Origin: an uncultured Oscillospiraceae bacterium
GTDB taxonomy: Bacteria; Bacillota; Clostridia; Oscillospirales; Ruminococcaceae
Direction of reading: 5' to 3'
DNA: 7,759 nucleotides
Assembly: GCA_910577365.1 (NCBI GenBank)
Contig: CAJTMU010000103.1
Location: 1-7,759 of the forward strand
In this document: in pieces, positions 1 to 5,058 of the stretch
Numbering within the stretch: position 1 is the stretch's first letter
How the letters are laid out: each line of letters starts with the position of its first letter
Position numbers and translations under genes: made by a program
The notes under the pieces: model-generated
What the model saw: the letters and a program-made list of their open reading frames with translations, nothing else
Databases searched by the model: none
What the model was told of the DNA's origin: nothing

Positions 1-70
1 AACGTGCGGGGATTATTACGTCCGTATCAACGTTATCTCCGTATTTATGTACTGTTCCGTGTGCTTTCAT
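1..70 (-). CDS. leuD: 3-isopropylmalate dehydratase small subunit, N-terminal fragment
   Basis: The first 23 codons of leuD are present and the rest lies beyond the left edge. The peptide begins MKAHGTVHKYGDNVDTDVII and continues PAR, the conserved N-terminus of the bacterial/archaeal-type isopropylmalate isomerase small subunit, whose D-N-V-D-T-D-x-I-I-P segment is a family hallmark. With LeuC it interconverts 2-isopropylmalate and 3-isopropylmalate in cytosolic leucine biosynthesis. The ATG is preceded by AAGGGGG, which overlaps the last codons and stop of leuC; only 15 bases separate the leuC stop from this ATG, so the two are co-transcribed and probably translationally coupled. The call is firm despite the short fragment because both sequence and position fit. 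Confidence 0.93.
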   Translation of the reverse strand, partial: MKAHGTVHKYGDNVDTDVIIPAR

Positions 71-85
71 ATGTGTTTGTCCCCC

Positions 86-1342
86 TTATTCTTCAACATC
101 GGAAATATAGCCCGTCAGTGCGCTTGCAGCAGCTATCGCGGGGCTTGCGAGATATACCTCGGAGGTAACGTCGCCCATTCTGCCCACAAAGTTGCGGTTG
201 GTGGTGGATATTGCCCTCTCGTGCGGCGCAAGAATGCCCATGTGACCGCCAAGGCAAGGCCCGCAGGTAGGCGCTGATACCACCATGCCCGCCTCCACGA
301 AGATCTCCAGCAGACCGTTTCTCAAAGCGTCAAGGTATATCTGCTGTGTGGCGGGGATAACTATTGCACGTACTCCCTTAGCTACCTTTTTGCCCTTTAC
401 CACCGCGGCTGCCGCTTCCAAATCGCTGTAACGCCCGTTGGTGCAGGAACCAATCACTACCTGATCTATCTTTATCTCCCCTACCTCGTCAATGGTTTTT
501 GTGTTTTCGGGAAGATGCGGGAAAGCGACCGTCGGGCGCAGCTCGGACAAATTTATGTCAATAACGCGGTTATATACCGCGTCGGAGTCTGCCTTGAACG
601 CTTCAAACACGCGGTCGGTTCTGCCCTTAACGTAATTCAGTGTTACCTCGTCGACCTCAAAAATGCCGTTTTTAGCGCCAGCCTCGATAGCCATATTAGC
701 CATACACAGTCTGTCGTCCATGGAAAGGCTCTTAAGACCCTCTCCGGAGAACTCCATCGACTGATACAAAGCGCCGTCAACGCCTATCATGCCTATGATG
801 TGAAGTATAACGTCCTTACCGCTCACCCACTTATTGAGCTTGCCCGTAAGGTTAAATTTTATCGCACCGGGAACCTTGAACCACGCTTCGCCGGTAGCCA
901 TTCCAGCCGCCATATCGGTCGAGCCAACGCCCGTGGAGAACGCTCCGAGCGCGCCGTATGTACAGGTGTGGCTGTCCGCGCCGATAACGCAGTCGCCGGG
1001 CACTACAAGACCTTTTTCAGGAAGAAGAGCGTGCTCTATGCCGACGTTGCCCACGTCGTAAAAGTTGTCGATTTCGTATTTTTCCGCAAAGCCGCGGCAC
1101 TGCTGGCACTGGATAGCCGCCTTGATGTCTTTGTTGGGGGTGAAGTGATCCATTACAAGAGATATCTTGCTTTTATCAAAAACCTTTTCAAAGCCGTTTT
1201 TGTTGAACTCGTTGATGGCTACGGGGCTTGTGATATCGTTTCCGAGGACCATGTCCAGCTTCGCCTTAATAAGCTGTCCCTCGGTAACGCTCTCCAATCC
1301 CGCGTGCTTCGCGAGAATTTTCTGAGTCATTGTCATTCCCAT
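86..1342 (-). CDS. leuC: 3-isopropylmalate dehydratase large subunit
   Basis: This is the aconitase-family large subunit of isopropylmalate isomerase, 418 residues, the length of the shorter (archaeal/clostridial-type) LeuC group rather than the roughly 470-residue E. coli type. It isomerises 2-isopropylmalate to 3-isopropylmalate in the cytosol with an iron-sulfur cluster. The three expected [4Fe-4S] ligands are visible: Cys300 in VVIGSCTNGR, and Cys360 and Cys363 in APTCGPCLGGHMG. Other family blocks are VMDHFTPNK (about 63-71), GADSHTCTYGALGAF (121-135) and the C-terminal FVGRMGD. The frame is open 11 codons further upstream, but the chosen ATG (MGMTMTQKIL) has GGAGG at the correct distance and matches the family start. 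It heads leuCD with its own promoter (1381-1409) and a short leader. leuA and leuB are not in the window. No frameshift or missing key residue is seen. Confidence 0.97.
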   Translation of the reverse strand: MGMTMTQKILAKHAGLESVTEGQLIKAKLDMVLGNDITSPVAINEFNKNGFEKVFDKSKISLVMDHFTPNKDIKAAIQCQQCRGFAEKYEIDNFYDVGNVGIEHALLPEKGLVVPGDCVIGADSHTCTYGALGAFSTGVGSTDMAAGMATGEAWFKVPGAIKFNLTGKLNKWVSGKDVILHIIGMIGVDGALYQSMEFSGEGLKSLSMDDRLCMANMAIEAGAKNGIFEVDEVTLNYVKGRTDRVFEAFKADSDAVYNRVIDINLSELRPTVAFPHLPENTKTIDEVGEIKIDQVVIGSCTNGRYSDLEAAAAVVKGKKVAKGVRAIVIPATQQIYLDALRNGLLEIFVEAGMVVSAPTCGPCLGGHMGILAPHERAISTTNRNFVGRMGDVTSEVYLASPAIAAASALTGYISDVEE

Positions 1343-1380
1343 TTTCGTTCCTCCATTAAAATTAAAATCATACATTATAT

Positions 1381-1409
1381 ATTATATCACGAATTACGGA
1401 TTGTGTAAA
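1381..1409 (-). promoter_or_regulatory. Sigma-A type promoter of leuCD
   Basis: Read on the minus strand, TTTACA (1404-1409) and a perfect TATAAT (1381-1386) are separated by exactly 17 bases. Transcription would start near 1374, giving a leader of roughly 30 nt before the leuC ATG. That is too short for a T-box or leader-peptide attenuator, so any leucine control would have to act by a protein at the DNA. The promoter lies back to back with the promoter of the small RHH gene, about 50 bases away. Confidence 0.8.
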
Positions 1410-1417
1410 GTATTTTT

Positions 1418-1446
1418 TGTGATTTTTTTAATTGCGGTAAATCACA
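1418..1446. repeat. Interrupted inverted repeat between divergent promoters
   Basis: Arms TGTGATTT (1418-1425) and AAATCACA (1439-1446) are perfect reverse complements separated by 13 bases. The repeat lies in the gap between the leuC promoter and the RHH-gene promoter, which suits an operator that could affect both. The arms could also fold as an AT-rich hairpin, but no gene ends here that would need a terminator. Role as an operator is inferred; the binding protein is unknown. Confidence 0.45.
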
Positions 1447-1461
1447 GTTTTTAAAATAGGG

Positions 1462-1490
1462 TTGACATAATGATAAAATGGTGATATAAT
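1462..1490 (+). promoter_or_regulatory. Consensus promoter of the small RHH gene
   Basis: Perfect TTGACA (1462-1467) and perfect TATAAT (1485-1490) with the optimal 17-base spacer. The predicted start is near 1496-1498, leaving a leader of about 20 nt that contains the GAGAGGAGG ribosome binding site at 1503-1511. A promoter this close to consensus would be very strong unless repressed, which fits autoregulation by the RHH protein it drives. Confidence 0.88.
1471..1486 (+). promoter_or_regulatory. Candidate operator: two TGATA repeats within the RHH promoter
   Basis: TGATA occurs at 1471-1475 and again at 1482-1486, so the copies are 11 bases apart, about one helical turn. They fill the spacer between the -35 and -10 elements and touch the -10. 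Ribbon-helix-helix repressors commonly bind short repeats spaced one turn apart over their own promoter, so this is a plausible autoregulatory site. The motif is short and the region is AT-rich, so chance is possible. Confidence 0.4.
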
Positions 1491-1517
1491 ATGTATGTAA
1501 TAGAGAGGAGGTTTTAT

Positions 1518-1670
1518 ATGTCACCACGTGACAAAGAGAATACAGAAAGAATTAACGTTTTCTTTTCCAGTGAGATTTTAGAAAAAATCAAATCCCTTGC
1601 CAAAGAAAAAGGTATGACAGTAAGCGGGTTTATAAGATTTGTTGTTCTTGAGTATCTCAAAAAGGCATGA
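1518..1670 (+). CDS. Small CopG/Arc-like ribbon-helix-helix DNA-binding protein
   Basis: A 50-residue protein with the complete ribbon-helix-helix plan. A polar N-terminus (MSPRDKENTE) is followed by a beta strand RINVFF (11-16), which in the family pairs in a dimer and inserts into the major groove. Helix A (about 17-31, SSEILEKIKSLAKEK) leads to a Gly-containing turn GMTV (32-35), then helix B (36-49, SGFIRFVVLEYLKK). Length and pattern resemble plasmid copy-control repressors of the CopG type. GAGAGGAGG sits 6 bases before the ATG and a consensus promoter lies just upstream, so expression is well supported. It is divergent from leuC and precedes an antisense RNA locus and an 80-codon gene on the same strand. 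It could instead be an orphan antitoxin-type regulator, but no recognisable toxin follows. Function as a transcriptional repressor is a family inference; the target is not known. Confidence 0.9.
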   Translation: MSPRDKENTERINVFFSSEILEKIKSLAKEKGMTVSGFIRFVVLEYLKKA

Positions 1671-1709
1671 AAAAGCAGCGCCACACTTTACGAAATCCGA
1701 CGCTGCTTT
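1670..1709 (-). terminator. Rho-independent terminator of the small RNA
   Basis: On the minus strand AAAGCAGCG (1701-1709) pairs perfectly with CGCTGCTTT (1672-1680), and five T follow from 1674 to 1670. On the plus strand the same hairpin lies immediately after the RHH stop codon, but the right arm is followed by CAAACC rather than a T-run. It should therefore stop minus-strand RNA efficiently and plus-strand RNA only weakly, leaving the RHH mRNA able to continue into the next gene. The 20-base loop is unusually long for a simple terminator. Confidence 0.75.
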
Positions 1710-1736
1710 CAAACCACACAATCCTTTCGGAAGTGC
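1670..1736 (-). ncRNA. Predicted small antisense RNA, about 67 nt
   Basis: A full small-RNA transcription unit is visible. A consensus promoter (1743-1771) would start RNA near 1736. The first element is a hairpin (about 1717-1736) with a GAAA tetraloop on a UCC/GGA stem, continued by CAC/GUG across a small internal mismatch. A short single-stranded link GUGGUUUG leads to a 9-bp stem, AAAGCAGCG with CGCUGCUUU, closing a 20-nt loop and ending in five U. There is no ribosome binding site or useful reading frame. The RNA is antisense to the mRNA segment between the RHH gene and the 80-codon gene, beginning about 54 bases upstream of the latter's ATG and ending on the last base of the RHH stop codon. 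The large loop is also partly complementary to the 5' hairpin. Expression is not demonstrated; a trans-acting role is equally possible. Confidence 0.65.
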
Positions 1737-1742
1737 AATAAC

Positions 1743-1771
1743 ATTATAGCACAACCGAACGGAAATTTCAA
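1743..1771 (-). promoter_or_regulatory. Consensus promoter of the small RNA
   Basis: On the minus strand TTGAAA (1766-1771) and a perfect TATAAT (1743-1748) are spaced by 17 bases. No protein-coding frame follows on this strand before the terminator at 1670, which is the main reason for calling a noncoding RNA. The element lies in the leader of the plus-strand 80-codon gene, between the hairpin region and that gene's ribosome binding site. Confidence 0.78.
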
Positions 1772-1790
1772 GATGTTTGGAGGTGTTAAA

Positions 1791-2033
1791 ATGGAATTAA
1801 GCGAATTAGGCGATTTTAAATTTGAATTTGACAAATTTTATCAGCTTGTACTGCTCTATATCAATATTGTAAAGAAATTTCCTCATTATTACAGCGATCA
1901 AGACCGCGCGCTTTATGAGAAGCACTGCGCAGGCTTTGTTGACGAGCTTCATGATTTGTATCTTATTCCCGACATTATAGCGGACGCAGGAAATGAAATA
2001 CAGACAAATCTGAAAAAAACAATCTGTACATAA
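1791..2033 (+). CDS. Small acidic protein of unknown function, 80 residues
   Basis: I do not recognise this family. The start at 1791 is chosen over an in-frame ATG six codons earlier because GGAGG (1779-1783) sits 7 bases before it. The protein (MELSELGDFKFEFDKF at the N-terminus) is acidic, with about 14 Asp/Glu against 8 Lys/Arg, and rich in Phe and Tyr. A hydrophobic stretch QLVLLYINIV (18-27) is short and flanked by charged residues, so it looks like a buried helix rather than a membrane span. The second half (YEKHCAGFVDELHDLYLIPDIIADAG) also looks helical. There is no signal peptide, Cys-pair motif or known catalytic signature. No good plus-strand promoter is seen directly upstream, so it is probably read from the RHH promoter through the weak hairpin at 1672-1709, with the antisense RNA acting on the joining segment. 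It is convergent with gatB. It does not resemble a Rep protein or a RelE/ParE toxin. Confidence 0.75.
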   Translation: MELSELGDFKFEFDKFYQLVLLYINIVKKFPHYYSDQDRALYEKHCAGFVDELHDLYLIPDIIADAGNEIQTNLKKTICT

Positions 2034-2037
2034 CATC

Positions 2038-2066
2038 GCGACGGCTTGCTGATTGCAAGCCGCCGC
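2038..2066 (-). terminator. Strong stem-loop between convergent genes, probable gatB operon terminator
   Basis: GCGACGGCTTGC (2038-2049) and GCAAGCCGCCGC (2055-2066) form a 12-position stem with a 5-base loop. In plus-strand RNA one position is an A-C mismatch; in minus-strand RNA the same position is a U-G wobble, so all 12 positions pair in the gatB transcript. It begins 6 bases after the gatB stop and lies 4 bases after the stop of the 80-codon gene. Neither side has a proper U-run right after the stem (GATGTTATG on the minus strand, AAAATATT on the plus strand), so termination may be imperfect or mRNA-end stabilising. Confidence 0.6.
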
Positions 2067-2072
2067 AAAATA

Positions 2073-3506
2073 TTATCCGTTCAGATATTTCAAAACAAGC
2101 TCCTTGCACATAGCTGGGTTAGCCTGCCCCTTAGATGCTTTCATGCACTGCCCCACCAGATAGCCCAACGCGTTGGTCTTGCCGCCGCGGTAGTCGTCAA
2201 CCGACTTCTGATTGGCGGCGAGTACATCGTTCACTATCTTTTCAATGGCGGAGTTGTCGGAAATCTGCGTAAGACCCTTTTCCCCGATAATTTTATTTAT
2301 ATCGGTATTACCCGCCATTATCTCCTCGAAAATTACTTTGCCCGAAGAGTTTGAAATCTTATTCTGTTCGATAAGCGTAATAATTTCGCACAACAGACCC
2401 GCTGTCAGCGGTGTTTCGGAAATGTCCTTACCGGTTTCGTTCATGTACTTCGATACGTCCGCCAGTATCCAGTTGCTGATATTTTTTGGGGAACAGCCGC
2501 CTGTCTTTACACACTCATCAAATAATCTGCATCTCGGAAGATTTTCCGCGATAAGCTGCGCGTCGGTCTGCGACAGCCCCAATTCTCTTACATAGCGCTT
2601 TATTTTTGCGTTGGGAAGCTCCGGTATCTCCGCCTTAAGCCGCTCCACCTTTTCAAGCGGAACATATATCGTGGACAAGTCCGGCTCGGGGAAATAGCGG
2701 TAATCCTGCGCGTCCTCCTTGGAGCGCAGCAGGAAGTTCTGCCCTTTCTGGTCGTCCCAGCGCCGTGTTTCCTGATTTATTTCCTCGCCGCGTTCAAGAG
2801 CCTCTATCTGGCGGTTAGCTTCGTAGTCGATAGCTCTCATAGCTCCCGAGAACGAATTGACGTTCTTCATCTCAACGCGCTTTCCGAATTCCGACGAACC
2901 CTTGGGGCGCACCGAAACGTTTACGTCGCAGCGGATAGACCCCTGCTCCATTTTACAGTCGGAGATATCAAGATATTGCAATATGGATTTAAGCGTATCC
3001 AGATACGCCTTTGCTTCCTCGCTGCCCCTCATGTCCGGCTCGGAAACTATCTCTATAAGCGGCACTCCGCAGCGGTTGAAGTCTACAAGCGAACCCTGAA
3101 AGGAATCATTGTGCAGCATTTTTCCCGCGTCCTCCTCGATATGGATACGGGTTATTCCTATGCGCTTTTCCTCTCCGTTCAGCATGATATCCACATAGCC
3201 GTGCTCACACAGAGGTATATCCGACTGGGATATCTGATACGCCTTTGGCAGGTCGGGATAGAAATAATTCTTTCTGTCCTGCTTGCAGATGTTGTTAATG
3301 GTACAGTTCGTTGCGTGTCCCATCTTCACCGCGTACTCCACTACCTTTTCATTAAGCGTGGGCAGTGTTCCCGGCATTCCCGTGCATATCGGGCAAATCT
3401 GTGTGTTTACCTCCAGTCCGAAGGCGTTGCGGCAGTTGCAATATATCTTGGTCTTGGTGTTCAGCTCCGCGTGAACCTCAAGACCTACGACGGTTTCATA
3501 TTCCAT
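2073..3506 (-). CDS. gatB: Aspartyl/glutamyl-tRNA amidotransferase subunit B
   Basis: This is the 477-residue tRNA-binding and kinase subunit of GatCAB, the usual family length. It recognises misacylated Glu-tRNA(Gln) or Asp-tRNA(Asn), activates the side-chain carboxylate with ATP, and receives ammonia from GatA. The N-terminus has YETVVGLEVHAELNT and an intact zinc-type Cys set: Cys23, Cys25, Cys38 and Cys41 (C-x-C and C-x-x-C). Some GatB proteins, such as that of S. aureus, lack it. The diagnostic DRKNYFYPDLPKAYQISQ block is at 77-94 and the RSKEDAQDYRYFPEPDL block at 261-277. The helical YqeY-like tail domain occupies about 350-477 with the terminal KGQANP motif (459-464) that grips the tRNA. 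AAAGGAG precedes the ATG and lies inside the last codons of the LRR gene, which overlaps by 11 bases. It is the last gene of the operon. Confidence 0.97.
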   Translation of the reverse strand: MEYETVVGLEVHAELNTKTKIYCNCRNAFGLEVNTQICPICTGMPGTLPTLNEKVVEYAVKMGHATNCTINNICKQDRKNYFYPDLPKAYQISQSDIPLCEHGYVDIMLNGEEKRIGITRIHIEEDAGKMLHNDSFQGSLVDFNRCGVPLIEIVSEPDMRGSEEAKAYLDTLKSILQYLDISDCKMEQGSIRCDVNVSVRPKGSSEFGKRVEMKNVNSFSGAMRAIDYEANRQIEALERGEEINQETRRWDDQKGQNFLLRSKEDAQDYRYFPEPDLSTIYVPLEKVERLKAEIPELPNAKIKRYVRELGLSQTDAQLIAENLPRCRLFDECVKTGGCSPKNISNWILADVSKYMNETGKDISETPLTAGLLCEIITLIEQNKISNSSGKVIFEEIMAGNTDINKIIGEKGLTQISDNSAIEKIVNDVLAANQKSVDDYRGGKTNALGYLVGQCMKASKGQANPAMCKELVLKYLNG

Positions 3507-4998
3507 TCTCTTCTCCTTTCACTTCGCAGCGTATGTCATGTTTTTTACAGTATTCCTCGGCATAGGAACTTCGCGGCGCGACGACCGTCAGTTTATCCTT
3601 TGAAAAGACGCGGTCGCCGATATATGTCAGCGTATGCGGCAGGACAAGCTTTTCAAGCGCCGTTCCAGCAAACGCTCGGTTTCCTATCGCGGTAACGCCG
3701 TTAGGGATATTCAACGAGCGCAGAGCGCAGCAATTGTCAAACGCCTGTTCCCCTATTTCCGTAATACCCTCGGGCAGTGTTACCTCGGTTATCGTTTTGA
3801 GAAGCGCGCCGTTTTTGACTATCACCCTGTCATGGAACGGCGAGAACGCTCCGTCCCCTATCGCCGTGACTGCGCTTTTGCCTATCCTCGCGGGAACGGT
3901 CAGGCTTGTCCCGCTGCCCTTATAGCCGGTTATGACTATCGTGCCGTCTTCACGCTTTTTATAGCTCCATATTTTCTTAAGCTCAGCAACGGAATCGGAC
4001 TTCGCGTTAAGCTCGCGGATTATCTTCTTTTCCGCCTTTTCCCGCTCGGCAGCAAAGTCGGCGGTTCGGTTTTTGAAATCAAGCAGCCACGCGGCGCACT
4101 CGGCGCTTTTGCGTTCCGCCGCGTAACGTATCAATTCGTCGCGCGTTTTCGCGGAATCGAGCCAGCCCGCGCGTTCCGCAAAAGCCAGACATTCGGGTTC
4201 ATTGTTTTCAACGGCTGACTTCATTATATTGGTTTTTTTGAGCTTGGGTTTGTCGAAAAGCTCAAGATAGCATTCAAGATTTTCGGGTCTGTACAGCTTG
4301 TCCGAAAGCGCGTCATATATGCCGTCGGTACAGTGGAGCTTTTCTCCGCCAAGCTCGCCGCTCAGCCGTGTCAGAACATCGGCGAAGTTCATTGCGGAAA
4401 GCCGCTCAAGCAGGCACGTCCATACACAAAGATCCTTTGGTTTTCCCTTATCGGTAAGCATTTTGCGACGGTATTCCGAAAATTCCGCGCCAAGCTTTTT
4501 AAGCTCCGCCGTCATTGCCTCGTCGCCGAAAAGTATTGCGTAGTACAGAAGCTCTCCCGAATCAAACGCGGCTTTATTGCCGTTTTCGCAAAGATATTTC
4601 ACCGTTTCAGCGCGCTTTTCAAAAGGAAGCGGCACAAGTGCCGTTCCGTCGGCGCGCGTCACAGACTTGTAAATTTTCGGCGTAACCACAAAGTACGTTA
4701 GAGTCCGGTCGGGAAAATTATCCAGCAGCATTACCGAAAGGTCGTCGCCATAGCTTCCGTAGGTCTGGAACATATAGTTCGTAAGCGGAGCTTCAAAGCT
4801 CGCGCCTCCCTCAACAAGCGCCTTAACGCACTCCACTCCGCGAAAGCGGCAGGCTATCGCCAGCGCACGCGCGGAATATTCAACGCTGCCGATTCGCCCG
4901 TATGTCTCCACTATTTCCGCGGGAGAAAGGTTCAGCGCCGCGTATTCCAGCTCCTCGACCTTTTGGGCAGGTGTGAGAGCTTTATTGTTTTCGGGCAT
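3496..4998 (-). CDS. Ankyrin-like / leucine-rich repeat (LRR_5, BspA-type) protein of unknown function
   Basis: A 500-residue protein with no signal peptide or membrane segment, so probably cytosolic. The N-terminal two-thirds (about 10-310) is a run of helical units with ankyrin-like phrases (ALAIACRFRGVECVKALVEGGA, split here as 45-55 and 56-66; LYYAILFGDEAMTAELKKLGA, around 151-171), degenerate enough that the fold is a guess. A charged helical linker (about 311-345) leads to a beta-rich segment, EDGTIVITGYKG (350-361). BspA-type LRR units follow: SAVTAIGDGAFS, LPEGITEIGEQAF, IPNGVTAIGNRAF and LPHTLTYIGDRVF (375-465), ending in a cap with two Cys. The ATG at 4998 has GGAGGG at proper spacing; an in-frame GTG five codons earlier lacks one. 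It lies between gatA and gatB and overlaps the gatB start by 11 bases, so it is co-transcribed with GatCAB. Such repeats usually mediate protein binding; the partner is unknown. Confidence 0.85.
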   Translation of the reverse strand: MPENNKALTPAQKVEELEYAALNLSPAEIVETYGRIGSVEYSARALAIACRFRGVECVKALVEGGASFEAPLTNYMFQTYGSYGDDLSVMLLDNFPDRTLTYFVVTPKIYKSVTRADGTALVPLPFEKRAETVKYLCENGNKAAFDSGELLYYAILFGDEAMTAELKKLGAEFSEYRRKMLTDKGKPKDLCVWTCLLERLSAMNFADVLTRLSGELGGEKLHCTDGIYDALSDKLYRPENLECYLELFDKPKLKKTNIMKSAVENNEPECLAFAERAGWLDSAKTRDELIRYAAERKSAECAAWLLDFKNRTADFAAEREKAEKKIIRELNAKSDSVAELKKIWSYKKREDGTIVITGYKGSGTSLTVPARIGKSAVTAIGDGAFSPFHDRVIVKNGALLKTITEVTLPEGITEIGEQAFDNCCALRSLNIPNGVTAIGNRAFAGTALEKLVLPHTLTYIGDRVFSKDKLTVVAPRSSYAEEYCKKHDIRCEVKGEENGI

Positions 4999-5007
4999 AT
5001 ATCCCTC

Positions 5008-5047
5008 CGTCACTCTGTCACTTTTTCACATTGTCACACTGTCACAC
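5008..5047 (-). repeat. Five degenerate 8-base tandem repeats before the LRR gene
   Basis: On the minus strand the gatA-LRR spacer reads as consecutive 8-mers GTGTGACA, GTGTGACA, ATGTGAAA, AAGTGACA and GAGTGACG, with consensus roughly RTGTGACA. The first two are identical. The array ends right before the GGAGGG ribosome binding site of the LRR gene, and the last unit supplies the unused in-frame GTG. Slippage is the likely origin. It occupies most of the 60-base spacer, which is otherwise unusual in this tight operon. Confidence 0.7.
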
Positions 5048-5058
5048 CGATATATCAG

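Noticed and set aside
515..1408. Long open frame of 297 codons on the plus strand opposite leuC
   Set aside because: It mirrors the codon pattern of leuC, has no supporting ribosome binding site or family resemblance, and leuC is complete and conserved on the other strand.
1418..1446. TGTGA/TCACA arms as a CRP-type site
   Set aside because: CRP sites have a 6-base spacing between TGTGA and TCACA; here 19 bases separate those cores, and the likely host is a Firmicute.
1999..2028. TACAGA/TCTGTA inverted repeat with a nearby T7 run on the minus strand as a second gatB terminator
   Set aside because: The arms are only 6 bases, the T-run lies inside the loop rather than after the stem, and it falls within the coding end of the 80-codon gene.
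1518..2033. RHH protein plus 80-residue protein as a classic RelE/ParE-type toxin-antitoxin pair
   Set aside because: The second protein is acidic and lacks RelE/ParE or PIN features, and the genes are 120 bases apart rather than overlapping, so the pairing is unsupported.
1806..2036. Minus-strand 76-codon frame opposite the 80-codon gene
   Set aside because: No ribosome binding site fits; the plus-strand frame has GGAGG seven bases before its ATG.
2976..4701. Several plus-strand open frames of 120-240 codons opposite gatB and the LRR gene
   Set aside because: These are shadows of GC-leaning minus-strand genes; none shows a recognisable domain or a proper translation start.
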